Assembly: GCA_025602915.1 (NCBI GenBank)
Contig: JAHLJZ010000063.1
Span: 126,001-141,775 of the forward strand
Direction of reading: 5' to 3'
Length of the DNA: 15,775 nucleotides
Source of the DNA: Paraphysoderma sedebokerense
Lineage: Eukaryota > Blastocladiomycota > Physodermatomycetes > Physodermatales > Physodermataceae
A model generated the notes under the pieces. The model was not told the origin of the DNA. It was given only the letters and a program-made list of their open reading frames with translations, and did not search any database. Of this stretch, positions 1-9,495 are shown piece by piece. The position numbers and the translations under genes are program-made. Every line of letters begins with the position of its first letter. The first letter of the stretch is position 1.

Positions 1-1091
1 CATGGGAGAGCGGATGAAAGAAACCTGTCAAAAAGGGCAGAAAATGTCGACGGTTTAGAGAAGCGAAGCGAAGAGATAAAAGCGGATCTGAAAGTTTTGG
101 CAAGGCAGTTGAGCGATGATGACGATGAAGACAACCAGAACAAGAAGTCAAGCAGGCCGAGGTTGTCGAACTTGACGGACCAGAATACGATCTCCAGAAA
201 CAGTTTACCACCAACTGCAATTGCCTTGCCAGTCTTGGTACGTCTCTCCAAAATCAAATATTTCAACATATTCGTTGAGCCCATCACAACACATTTCAAT
301 GCAACGTGCTTTAAATTCACTTGCTTTATGTCTTCATTGCTTTCATCCTGTAACAAGAGCTCTAATCCATTAATGCTACCCAAATCTATACACTTTTCGA
401 GAGCAAACAGATAACTAGAATCGTATTGGCGGTTTGCGACATACGGTTTAAGTAAAGTTTCGAAGATAGGGAGAGTCAGAGAAGTAGGGGGTAGAGAAAA
501 GAATTTCTGGATAACTGTATTGTTTGTGAAGCTAAAATGGGTAACGATCCATTGCAAGAATTCTGGGGACGGGTATTTTGGAAGATGAAATAGCCAGGTG
601 GACAGAATGTATGGAAACGGAGGGAGCAATGGAGTCGGGAATAACAGCTGTTGATCTATATGATTCGGTGGCAAATGTGAAATGGCGCCAGGACGACCGG
701 TTTGAGCAGACAAGCTAGTCGAGTTGAAACCGAAAAGGGAATTCAGAAACCCCACAATCTTCGTTCTCTGATTTGCCGGTTTTCTGAGTTTGGCTGACTG
801 ATATTTCAAGTAGGTCCAGAGAATACCTTCCGACATCGTCAGCATTGCCCGATAATTCTCGAGTTTTGGAGATGACAGGATGTCGGAAGGGGGTAAAGGA
901 ACGTTGAGAACAAGCCATTGAGATTGAATGTATGAGGCGGATTGCAGGAGATTGTTAAAAGTCGAATGAACACGACGAATGATGAAAGGATTTGGGAGGA
1001 GAAGGAGGATTTGGTAGAGTATATCCTCGGGGAGGTCGACTAGAGTGAGTTTCGGCGGAGGAGAATGGCGGACCGTTCCTGAATCGGACAT
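1..1091 (-). CDS. F-box protein with ankyrin-like repeats, 3' end outside the window
   Basis: A single uninterrupted frame of 363 codons runs from the ATG at 1091-1089 to the window edge without a stop, so the C-terminus is missing. Residues about 16-51 fit an F-box: LVDLPEDILYQILLLLP followed by a second helix containing RRVHSTFNNLLQS. F-box proteins normally bind Skp1 in SCF ubiquitin ligases and use the rest of the chain to choose targets. Downstream, three helix pairs resemble degenerate ankyrin repeats (about residues 227-247, 261-282 and 297-319; for example DLGSINGLELLLQDE and MGSTNMLKYLILE). A Ser-rich run lies near residue 321. The first ATG of the frame is used; no upstream exon is apparent. 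The F-box is fairly secure, the ankyrin assignment is tentative, and the target is unknown. Confidence 0.72.
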   Translation of the reverse strand, partial: MSDSGTVRHSPPPKLTLVDLPEDILYQILLLLPNPFIIRRVHSTFNNLLQSASYIQSQWLVLNVPLPPSDILSSPKLENYRAMLTMSEGILWTYLKYQSAKLRKPANQRTKIVGFLNSLFGFNSTSLSAQTGRPGAISHLPPNHIDQQLLFPTPLLPPFPYILSTWLFHLPKYPSPEFLQWIVTHFSFTNNTVIQKFFSLPPTSLTLPIFETLLKPYVANRQYDSSYLFALEKCIDLGSINGLELLLQDESNEDIKQVNLKHVALKCVVMGSTNMLKYLILERRTKTGKAIAVGGKLFLEIVFWSVKFDNLGLLDFLFWLSSSSSSLNCLAKTFRSAFISSLRFSKPSTFSALFDRFLSSALP

Positions 1092-2442
1092 GCTAAATCT
1101 TGCAGGTGAAAAATTGCCTGTTAGTCGTACTATAGAGTTTCATACGATGTATTTAAATTGTATCTCTTCCGTGGCAGATGTAAAGATGCGTACTTGCCTT
1201 AGGTTTGGATTGCCGCAATAAGACGCATTACCACGCACCAGCAAGACGTGGCATTTTTCTCTCAATTAAAATTTCAATTTGATATCTGATATCATTATGC
1301 CACAAAAGTTACATTGCAACTAACTAATTCAATAGTGTCTCTCTCAGCACACCATTCCATATAATTGACCATGAGTTTCTTTATGGACTTGCAAGTTCAG
1401 AATCTTGGATTGAATATAGATGGATACATCAACAAGTTCGGCATAAATGCTTACTTCGCGCGATCAATTAACAGGAATGCAAATATGTAAGGGACTTTTA
1501 CAACACAGAGATTTGCCAACGACAGCTTTCATATTATCGCCCCAGTCGCCCCAGTAGGTCTTTTGACTTTTTTCTAGGTTTCACCCAAGTATGCTCTGAC
1601 TTAATTGTAACAAAGAGTTGAGAATGAATATCGATGGAAGGCAAAAGAAAACGGAACTCTGTTCTGATCTTGTTGCTTTCATACATTGCGTTGGGCCCGC
1701 CCTTTCCTTAACAAGTCATACAAAGCATTCGAATACAGTATTGAATGGGATGAATTTAAACAAGATTTTGACTAATTATCCAACGATGTGTTCATGCGAT
1801 TGTGCTGTTTGAAAAGTAACTTCCACTATTATATTGGCCCTAATCCGGAATGAACCGGGTAAACAACTCAATTCGCGACTCGTGAATCGTGTCCAATGCA
1901 GCTTTGACGATGGCCACTTGTAAAAGACATTTTAAACTCTGTTGCCTGTGCTCACTATATTCTCACGTACATGAATGCAGGGCACCCTAGTAGTATGAGA
2001 GTAAATTTTAAAATTGGCTTGATTTTGATCTGACGGGCTGGCTTGCCTCCAGTTTGCCACTGTCGATTTGGCAGTCGACGAATGTGAATCAACTGTAACT
2101 ATTTGACAATTCCCTAAACCTCGTAAAGCTCATCTTCACAAAACTGTTTTTCCTCCATTTATCCACGGGTAAATGACAAATCTCTCTTAGGTTGCGTTCC
2201 GCCTCAGAGGAAAGGTAAAGCCACAAAAAGGATCAGAAAAGTTGATATGACGGCACATGTCCGGTATTTCTACCAATAGTTCATTCAGTTATAAAATGTG
2301 GGTTTCTCTCCGGCATAAATCTTAATCAAGGACTGCTCCTTGCAATTGCGTCGAAATTGCCCTTGCGATAGTATATAGTTTAGTTATTCATTTTATTAAT
2401 AAGCTTATTTCATAATTTAGAACAGGTCGCGAAATTCTTCAA
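1092..2442. other. Intergenic region, no supported gene
   Basis: About 1.35 kb lies between the F-box start and the end of the ADP-ribosyltransferase-like gene. Only short open frames occur (39 codons from 1371, 64 codons from 1618), and none resembles a known protein. It should hold the promoter of the leftward F-box gene and the 3' UTR of the ART-like gene. No tRNA-like fold, transposon end or long repeat was seen. Confidence 0.6.
2392..2397 (-). promoter_or_regulatory. Polyadenylation signal AATAAA of the ART-like gene
   Basis: On the minus strand AATAAA lies about 46 nt after the stop codon at 2445-2443, a usual position for a poly(A) signal. It supports the position of the gene's end. 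Confidence 0.5.
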
Positions 2443-3514
2443 TCATCGTATCCGTCGGACAGGTCGGCTAAAGGGGCGCCTACCACCGATATCTTTGTCC
2501 GGCCGCCTGGTGATTAACAATTTTCCGAAAGCCCTTGGATTAAATTTTATCTGCACCGCTTCGCCTTCCATCGAATGGTGGGGTCCAGCTAAATAGTCAT
2601 AGTCATCGATGAACGATTGAGCCGTTGCAGCAAGATACGGTTCTTTGCCGAACACAACTAGGCAAACGAATACAGAAAAAATGAGCATCATACATTTGTG
2701 TACAAAACTGATATCGCAAGGTTAAATCAGCACATACCAATACCATCTTCTTTCGTGAAGATATGGGCTGTCATTGTATCGAAATCCTTGGCCCACACGT
2801 CCAGTAAAACTGCCTTTGACTTGTCACTTTTGGCAGCCGCCGTAGCAAAACTCCCAGCAGTGGCAATGTGGTCTGTTACGTAAAAGCCTGAAATTTTCCA
2901 ATTATCAGTTAAGATAGAGTCAATTAGCAGGACGAATGGGGAGGGTTGCGCCATGACGACCTAATTGGCACTTACCAGGTCCATACTGGTTTTTCTCGAG
3001 CCCATCCACTATTCGCGCATTTGCTCTAAGACCATTTTCAATGATATTTCTTGCTGCGGTTTCGGAAGTTCCATGAAATCCAATTAAGCGATATAAAGGT
3101 TTTTCGGAGTGTCGCGCCATCAGTCGAGATTTAGCCCTCGGAAATCGAGAACAAGTCTGCGGTGTCTCAGATTCTTCAGAAATGCAGGCGTCAAACTTTT
3201 GGTATCCTAGTGCGCTTAACTTCCAAGATGTATTGATCGCATCGGCTTTTTTTTGGGTGGCCGAACGGGTGGGGATGTCCTCAAATCTTCCTTTAACATC
3301 TGGCGTTACGTTATTTTCATGCAAATCGTCTTGTGCTTGGCTATGCGATAACTCGGTGCCATCGGCTGCGTGGAGAGTGAGAGAGGGATGCACAAGAAAG
3401 CCTGGATAGAACAAAAGAAAACATAAGTACGCAAAGCTTGAATACGTAAATCCTATTTTAAACTTAAAACTTACACAGTGCCAATATAACTGCCAAAAAT
3501 TGAAGCCTAGCCAT
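2443..3514 (-). CDS. Secreted ADP-ribosyltransferase-fold (PARP/ART-like) protein, 4 exons, 276 aa
   Basis: Exons by my model are 3514-3475, 3401-2976, 2887-2738 and 2657-2443, with introns of 73, 88 and 80 nt. All junctions are GT..AG with phase kept (donors GTAAGT, GTAAGT, GTATGT). The first exon and the start of the second encode a signal peptide: a short basic start, a hydrophobic core and an Ala-rich end near residue 25. The mature part has a linker, then an ART signature: FHGTS with His123, a following A..II..GLR helix, and QYGPGFYVTD with Tyr158. The His-Tyr spacing of 35 residues is close to that of PARP1. The Tyr motif is split by intron 2. The third catalytic position cannot be assigned with certainty; candidates lie in the acidic stretch just before the IVVF strand (about residues 202-211). 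Two mature cysteines (86 and 97) could pair. The C-terminal tail is Arg-rich. The substrate is unknown; a role outside the cell or in a host is inference. Confidence 0.72.
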
Positions 3515-4307
3515 ATTCGAATAAATATAAAAAGCGAAGCAGAAAGGATTCTTAGGTGTAAAAATCGGCTTTCTTCGCCAGGCCTCTATTCTATTTATAT
3601 CTTGCTCATATGACGAAACGCAACCCAACGAACAATAGTGGAATGTCTGATTGGTGTTAGTTGACAGAAAGAATACAGAAGCGGACAGCGGCCCATCGCT
3701 TGTAGTTGATTCCAAAATCCTGAAAAGCCGGACATCACAGGAAGTATTGTGATATGAGACGAGAGCAGCGCAGAGTAACGTATGAGGGCATACGAAATGC
3801 AAATAAGCTAGACCGAGGAATCTGTTTTGTTCAGGTGCGATTGTGAGTCGCGAATGCGGTGCCGTGAATAAGCATTGGAGATGCGTTCGATTGTATTTTT
3901 GTCTTATATGTTTCTCTTTTATTACTGCCGCAGTTTTCACATGTTCCGTCTGCAACGGAGAGTGTATACCGTAACATCACTACGCTGCACTCAGTAACAA
4001 TGCTGATGTCAGATGCTACGGTGGAAGCATTGTGTTAATCATAACTCCGGATTGCCCGAAATTTCATACTGCATAGTGATAGCCTTGTTACACATATCAA
4101 GTGTATTCAAACGAGAAGACGAGTCCAAATGCAGTAGCAAGATTGTTAATTGAAAGCTAGGGAAATCTAAATAAAAGTCAAATCAAACGAGCATTTCAGA
4201 AATTTCACTTGCAAAATTAATTGTTTCCCGAGTTCAACTGGTTCACTCCAGGCGCTCAAGATCCCCACACCTTTCCTTTGCTCGAATAAATATATCGATT
4301 AACAAAC
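3515..4307. other. Divergent intergenic region between the ART-like gene and SEPSECS
   Basis: This 793-bp stretch separates two divergent start codons and should contain both promoters. A strong TATA box for the leftward gene is listed separately. AT-rich sequence (AATAAATATAT at about 4285-4295) lies just upstream of the SEPSECS ATG. An open minus-strand frame (3955-3464) passes through it but resembles no known protein. Confidence 0.5.
3591..3599 (-). promoter_or_regulatory. TATA box (TATAAATAG) of the ART-like gene
   Basis: The minus strand reads TATAAATAG about 77 nt upstream of the ATG at 3514. Transcription starting about 30 nt downstream would give a 5' UTR near 45 nt. This favours the signal-peptide ATG over the in-frame upstream Met at 3955. 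Confidence 0.55.
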
Positions 4308-6862
4308 ATGTCGAATCCGTCGTTACAGTCGAACTCAATAACAGCCCTTCTTGAACCTTTTCTGCCTCCCACATACCTTGCTCTTTCTCAGCAGTCTTTG
4401 TCACAGAGGGAGTCTTTGTTCAGCTGGATTCTACAACACAAAAAATTACCGGAACACGGATGGACAGAATCAGATGTAGAATGGCTACTCCAAATGCTAT
4501 CAAAAATGGACAGCAACAACTTTGATGGTGTGTCATTTTGCTCTTCGCCTACATGCTCGAGATAAGCTTTCCCCTCAGATTGTGGGGTGATTTGATCCGA
4601 GCGAGTCGACGAAAGGATTTCATTTAACAACAACTATATAAATGAACAATTGAACTTCACAGAGAACGCTGGACTCGGCGAAAGAGAAGCCAGGATAGCT
4701 GTCCCAATGGTAGCTCGGCGGCATTACAAGTAAGTAGGTAATACTGTCCAATGACACTCACCGTCTCCACTTGAACATGATTCAACTCTGCAATCTGCAA
4801 ATCAACACCGAAACGCTCTAACCTTACGTTGTTACTCATATGTATCAAGTTTTGGACATGGTATCGGTCGTTCGGGAGATATCACGGAAATTCAGCCGAA
4901 GGCCGCCGGTTCGTCGATAATACAACAACTGACTAACCATTTAGTGTTAGATGCAATCAGACTTGCGGGTATGTTCAATTTTGACCGATATATTCGCTAA
5001 TTGGACTATCTGACACTCTTTTTGTCATTGTGTTGATCGATAACACCTCAATCGTTTTTGATCCAGGCCTCTCAAAGCGTTCCGACACAAAAGCCCTAGT
5101 CCTCCCTCTTGCAACTGGGTTAGCGATCTCACTTTGCTTGCGTTCAGTCTCAAGGGCAAGACCGAATGCGAAATACGTGGTTTGGACTAGGATTGATCAG
5201 AAGAGTTGCTTTAAAAGCATCATCACTGCCGGTATAGTTAGGTTCCTTCTCCATATCTCATGACAGTTGCAGTAGAGCAATATGCACGAGTTGGGGATTT
5301 AACATTTCATTTAAAATGCAGGATTTATTCCTATAATAGTTCCACCAATCCACCACTCAACTACAGACGAACTAAGGACTAATGTAACTGGCATAGAAGA
5401 AGCAATCGAAAGAGTAGGGCCAGAGAATGTCGTCGCTGTGTTGAGTACTAGTAGCTGTTTCGCACCGAGGGTACCTGATGAGTATGTCTGTCGTTTTGCC
5501 TTTATTTAGTTTGTGAACCGCCGTGGACGTAAGCGCTAGCTTGACAAATGGAATTCCTATTCAAGAGCGGTGAAGTCATTGAGTCAACTCTAGCCTGTCT
5601 TGTTCTTATTCCCGCGGATTGCGTTTTGCGATAACACATAGTAAACTGTTTCTTTTTTCTTTCTTCGGTAGTCTACCTTCTATATCTCGCCTCTGTCGGA
5701 CACTTTCAATCCCACATGTCGTCAATAATGCGTACGGCATCCAATCATCTAAATCTATCCACCTTATTAACGAGTCTATACGTATTGGAGGTCGGATAGA
5801 TTTAATCGTGCAAAGTACAGACAAAAATTTCATGGTTCCGGTTGGGGGGACTGTTGTCGTCGGTGAGCCGAAAGTGGTGGAGAAAGTTGCGACGGGGTAC
5901 CCAGGTAGATTTATTGGAGTTTTCTGATATCTTCAGTCTTGCTGGTCCCTTTCCTTGGTTTCTTCTGAGACTGAATATGATATTCTTTCCTATTAACTGT
6001 GAATATCATTCTGATTTCATTTCGTTTTGTATTTACAGGTCGTGCTTCTATGGCTCCCATTCTAGATTTATTTATTACGTTACTATCTCTTGGTAAAGAA
6101 GGGTTCAAAAAATACCTCGACGATCGAAAAGTAAGTTCTCTATGAGAGAAATAATCGAATAACTCGTCTTTGATCGCTTTCGATTTTTGCTTCCTTTTAG
6201 GCCAACTTCAAGTATTTGCATGAAAAATTGAGCGACCTGGCCGCAATGTGCGGAACTAAAGTGCTACGTACTCCTAAAAACGATATTTCAATTGGTAAGC
6301 AACATGACACCTGTTTTCCCTCCATATCTGTCTCGCTCGTCTTGCATTGATTTGGCGGTCTAACCATTCGTTTTCTTGTTTCCACTTAACTTCGCCTTCA
6401 GCATTATCACTTCACCATCTCTTATCTTCCCAACCTGACCCCGAAACCAAAGTTGATGCCAGAAAGCTAACATTTTTAGGCTCCATGTTGTTTACTCGTT
6501 CGGTATCTGGCACACGAGTCGTCGCTCCTGGGGAAAGAAAAGTGATCGAAGGGTATGAATTTAAGGGATGGGGAGGACATGTAGATGTTTATGAACCTTT
6601 GAATCAGTCTAACTCGGATGAATCAGAAATCGTGAATCAAATGGTTGTGACGACGATCAACGATGATAAGACTCAAAGTGAAAGGAAAAACCAAAAGACA
6701 GAATTTGACGGTCATGTCAAAGCTGATGGAAACGAAAATGATGAAACCCGTCGTGGAATTCCTTATCTAACCGCCGCTGCGGCCATGGGTGTCCAAAAAA
6801 GTGAAATTGACACTTTCATTAAACGGTTGGATAAGTGTCTAAAAGATTTTGAAAAACATTAA
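4308..6862 (+). CDS. SEPSECS: O-phosphoseryl-tRNA(Sec):selenocysteinyl-tRNA synthase (SepSecS), 9 exons, 536 aa
   Basis: This PLP enzyme converts phosphoseryl-tRNA(Sec) to Sec-tRNA(Sec) using selenophosphate, the last step of eukaryotic selenocysteine synthesis. Exons: 4308-4529, 4665-4729, 4850-4968, 5067-5231, 5322-5481, 5672-5904, 6039-6130, 6201-6294, 6402-6862; every phase fits. The first junction could instead be 4527/4663, changing a conserved Gly to Glu. Family motifs run in order: [14 protein letters not shown] (Arg81), HGIGRSGDI (Arg103), QPKAAGSS (Gln111), [46 protein letters not shown] with the PLP lysine at 295, YPGRAS (Arg323), ITLLSLG and [16 protein letters not shown]. These residues match human Arg75, Arg97, Gln105, Lys284 and Arg313, so the enzyme looks active. 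Human SepSecS has 501 aa; most of the extra length is a ~50-residue hydrophilic insert at about 448-501, before the conserved [11 protein letters not shown] end. Introns are 70-190 nt. Confidence 0.96.
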
Positions 6863-7170
6863 AAATAAAATAATTTTCGTGAGCTCAGGCATTGGGAAAA
6901 CCATTTCATGTCTGTGTAAAACTGCAATAATTCCTTTTTTATTTCCCCATCCTCTCGCTAGTCACAGCAATGAATATATATAAGTATAGACACAAGAAGA
7001 AAAAAGTAGTTAAAAATCGTCCAGTTAAAATTATAAATTACCACACTTTTTGGTTAAAGACTGATAACTCTGTGTTCCTACTACATGCAAAACACGATCA
7101 TTTCACAACGCCAGATTTTTGAACTATTGTCAACGATAAAATTGACACTAAAGTATTTTGTTCCCACCTT
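6863..7170. other. Convergent 3' intergenic region
   Basis: These 308 bp hold the 3' ends of SEPSECS and the RhoGDI gene. AATAAA occurs at 6864-6869, directly after the SEPSECS stop and probably too close to be its only poly(A) signal. The stretch is AT-rich. No gene was seen, and no SECIS-like hairpin was recognised by eye. Confidence 0.5.
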
Positions 7171-9156
7171 CTACTCCTTGTCGTCGCTCCAATCCTTTGC
7201 AATTTTGAATTGCCAATCCCATTCCAAGTGAACTATCTTATCGTCATCAACGAATTTAGACTTGACATCGTATGTGCCTCGAGCAAGCATACCAGAGGGA
7301 GCTTCTTCCAAAATGAACTATTAATCGGTGATTTATGAAATGCGAGTAGAGAGATAAAGAAGAGAGATGAATCAGTTGGTCATTTCAGTGTAAATTGAAT
7401 GCACAGAACTCATTGAACGGCTCAACTCTTAATACATGTCATGAAATAATACACTCACCTTCTTTTCATACGGGTCAGTATTAGGCCCATAACTTCCCAA
7501 CATTTCTTCCGTGGTGTCGACTTTTCAACGCATTGCAGCAGCGTTCGAATAATTATTAACAGACAAAAGTAGAGCACGGAAAAGGTTAACACTCAACTTC
7601 ACAATTTCGAGGATATAAAGAAAAGAAATCCAGTACCTCTGATTCCTTTCCTTTTCACAGCTTGCAAGTATTTTAAACCGGAGACCAGTTCATGCTGAAT
7701 TCTAAATTGATAAAATTATATCAAACAAGTCAAGATTAAAATAGATCCGATAGAAGGGATGTCAAGGATGTAGGCTAAACTCACCTGAATTTGATTTTTA
7801 GGCGGTACTCAATTCCTTCCTTGATGATAATGGGTTGTTTTCTGACTGCTTCAAGTTTTGCTATCGCACAGAGACAACAAGAGTGTGAGCACATTGACAG
7901 GCATAGGGAATCACTATAAGGCCGATGAAGATATGTACCAGGAGAGCTCAAATCTAATACTACATCTTCTCTGCCGTTGACTTCCATCGCAAGTGATAGT
8001 ACTACCACCTTGCGTGGATCATCTTTAGGTCCGGTCGAGGTGGTGGCTAGTAATGAGTCAGGAATGTGATTTTCGAGTGTAATTGTTCGAGATATATTAA
8101 GCGATGATAATGTCGATAATGCGATGAATAGAGAATTTGCAAAGGAAAGAAACATACAAAAGAAATGGTTAGATGCCTCCCGTATGAACATTATCCGAGA
8201 TACGACCATAATTCAGGAACGGAAAGCGGGGAAGAACAAAAAAGATTCAAAAGTGTACCGGCGCCTAGATGTATTTGAAATAGAATATGATAGAGCCGAT
8301 TTTGAATGTGGTTTGGGATGGTCGATATCGTAATCGAGGTAGGATGAAATGAGTGCAGTAACAAATATAAAAAAGAAAGCAAAATGAAGGATACAAAAAG
8401 AGGATGGGAGAAGAAGAGACGGAAAGACAAAAGCAAAAGCGAATATAATATTTCGTTTTTGTTTTGAGTTGCCTTGGGTTAAACATATGCAATCAAAAGG
8501 TGTGGAGCAGCTATCGCAACTGCTAAGCCAAGATACGACAAAGTGAGGGAAAAGGACGTGTCTCATCCAGGAAGCAAGCACATTTTGTAATTCCTCCATA
8601 TGGAAATTTGCCGAACACAACCAAAAGCAAATATCCACTTTTTGCTCTTCCTTTCCCGTAGAAATATTGCAAAATGAAATATAATCGATTTCTTTTATAA
8701 TCAAATGAGAAAACTTACCAGCAGCGAGACCCAAACTTTCTTTCCATTTTTTCAGAGACTCGTCGTTATCGTCGAGTTTGGCAAGTTCTTCTATCGTTTT
8801 TTGAGCTGGTGCCTATCCGTATGAGCAGAAAATTCATTCAAAAGGGTACAAAAACGAACAATTATGTGGAGCGAATGTCAAAATTTCCATGGAGCGAAAT
8901 GGACGTGTTGTGGTGTTTTGGAACGCACAAGGGTGTGGGTCGTTTGGAATGGGAACCGAGGTGGGGATAAAAGGAACCGATAACATTGCGCATAATGAAG
9001 CCGGAATAGGTTTAGAATTTGAATAACAACGTCGAGTCAGTCATTATTGCAGAAACGGCAAATGAGACACAAATTCGGGTAAAGTCTGCTCAATTGCGTT
9101 ACCTTGTATCCAGCGGTTTCGGTGGCGACCAAGTCATCGGCTTTGGGTTCAGACAT
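7171..9156 (-). CDS. RDI1: Rho GDP-dissociation inhibitor, 7 exons, 201 aa
   Basis: RhoGDI extracts prenylated Rho, Rac and Cdc42 GTPases from membranes and holds them GDP-bound in the cytosol, shaping polarity and the actin cytoskeleton. Exons: 9156-9103, 8812-8719, 8046-7939, 7860-7785, 7701-7637, 7520-7459, 7317-7171, all in phase. The N-terminal arm (about 1-50) has the helical segment [19 protein letters not shown] that contacts Rho switch regions in this family. The Ig-like prenyl-binding domain follows with [72 protein letters not shown] and [14 protein letters not shown]. The length of 201 aa matches the usual ~200. Intron 2 is unusually long (672 nt) and its exon joins straight into the Ig domain, so no conserved segment seems missing. 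Donor 3 (GTACAT) and acceptor 5 (GAAAAG) are weak but needed for frame. It shares a promoter region with MRP51. Confidence 0.95.
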
Positions 9157-9495
9157 TGCTATCTACTGTATCTGGGTGGGTATCTGTGAGGGAGTGTGCT
9201 GTGGGTTCTGTGTGTTTGCAGAATTGTATCTTCTTCTGTTGTTGTTATCCTGAATTCGATGAGTCGACAAAACCGAGAAATTAAAACTGTGGAACGCGCG
9301 TTTCGGGAGAAATGAGTCACGTGCAAGTCACACGTGTATCACGTGACTTTTACCATACAGTCACGTGTACTATTTCTACGACAACTCGTCATTGACAAGT
9401 AAACAAAAGTTGAAAATTGTCACCATTCACAGGAACAATAATTAGGTAAAGATTCAAAAACGATATAGATATAAAAGAACAGGGAAGAAAAAGCC
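9157..9495. promoter_or_regulatory. Divergent promoter region of the RhoGDI and MRP51 genes
   Basis: A 339-bp region between two opposing start codons. It contains the CACGTG cluster listed separately and an AT-rich stretch before the MRP51 start. A TATAAAAG at 9470-9477 is only about 19 nt from the MRP51 ATG, too close to place a start site upstream of the ATG in the usual way, so I do not assign it a role. Confidence 0.6.
9318..9367. promoter_or_regulatory. Cluster of four CACGTG (E-box) sites
   Basis: CACGTG occurs at 9318-9323, 9331-9336, 9340-9345 and 9362-9367. The third sits in a perfect TCACGTGA palindrome at 9339-9346. In fungi such sites bind bHLH factors of the Cbf1/USF type. They lie about 130-180 bp from the MRP51 start and 160-210 bp from the RhoGDI start, so they could serve either gene or both. 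The binding factor is inferred, not seen. Confidence 0.6.

Noticed and set aside
97-414. Plus-strand 105-codon frame
   Set aside because: It is antisense to the F-box coding region, whose frame is open over the full 1,091 bases and has a recognisable domain.
1537-1554. Two tandem copies of TCGCCCCAG
   Set aside because: Only two 9-bp units in non-coding sequence; no sign of a larger repeat array.
1371-1620. Possible two-exon small gene starting MSFFMDLQVQ
   Set aside because: A GTAAGG donor and several acceptors allow a 46-59 residue product, but another frame over the same bases is equally open and neither resembles a known protein.
1618-1812. Plus-strand 64-codon frame
   Set aside because: Short, with no recognisable motif and no promoter or splice context; length is within chance.
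3464-3955. Minus-strand 163-codon frame extending the ART-like protein upstream
   Set aside because: It runs through the promoter and across a good TATA box, resembles no protein, and would bury the signal peptide in mid-chain. The downstream ATG at 3514 gives a normal secreted protein.
8213-8718. snoRNA or other RNA inside RhoGDI intron 2
   Set aside because: Read on the sense strand, no C box (RTGATGA) paired with a D box (CTGA) was found, and no obvious fold was seen.
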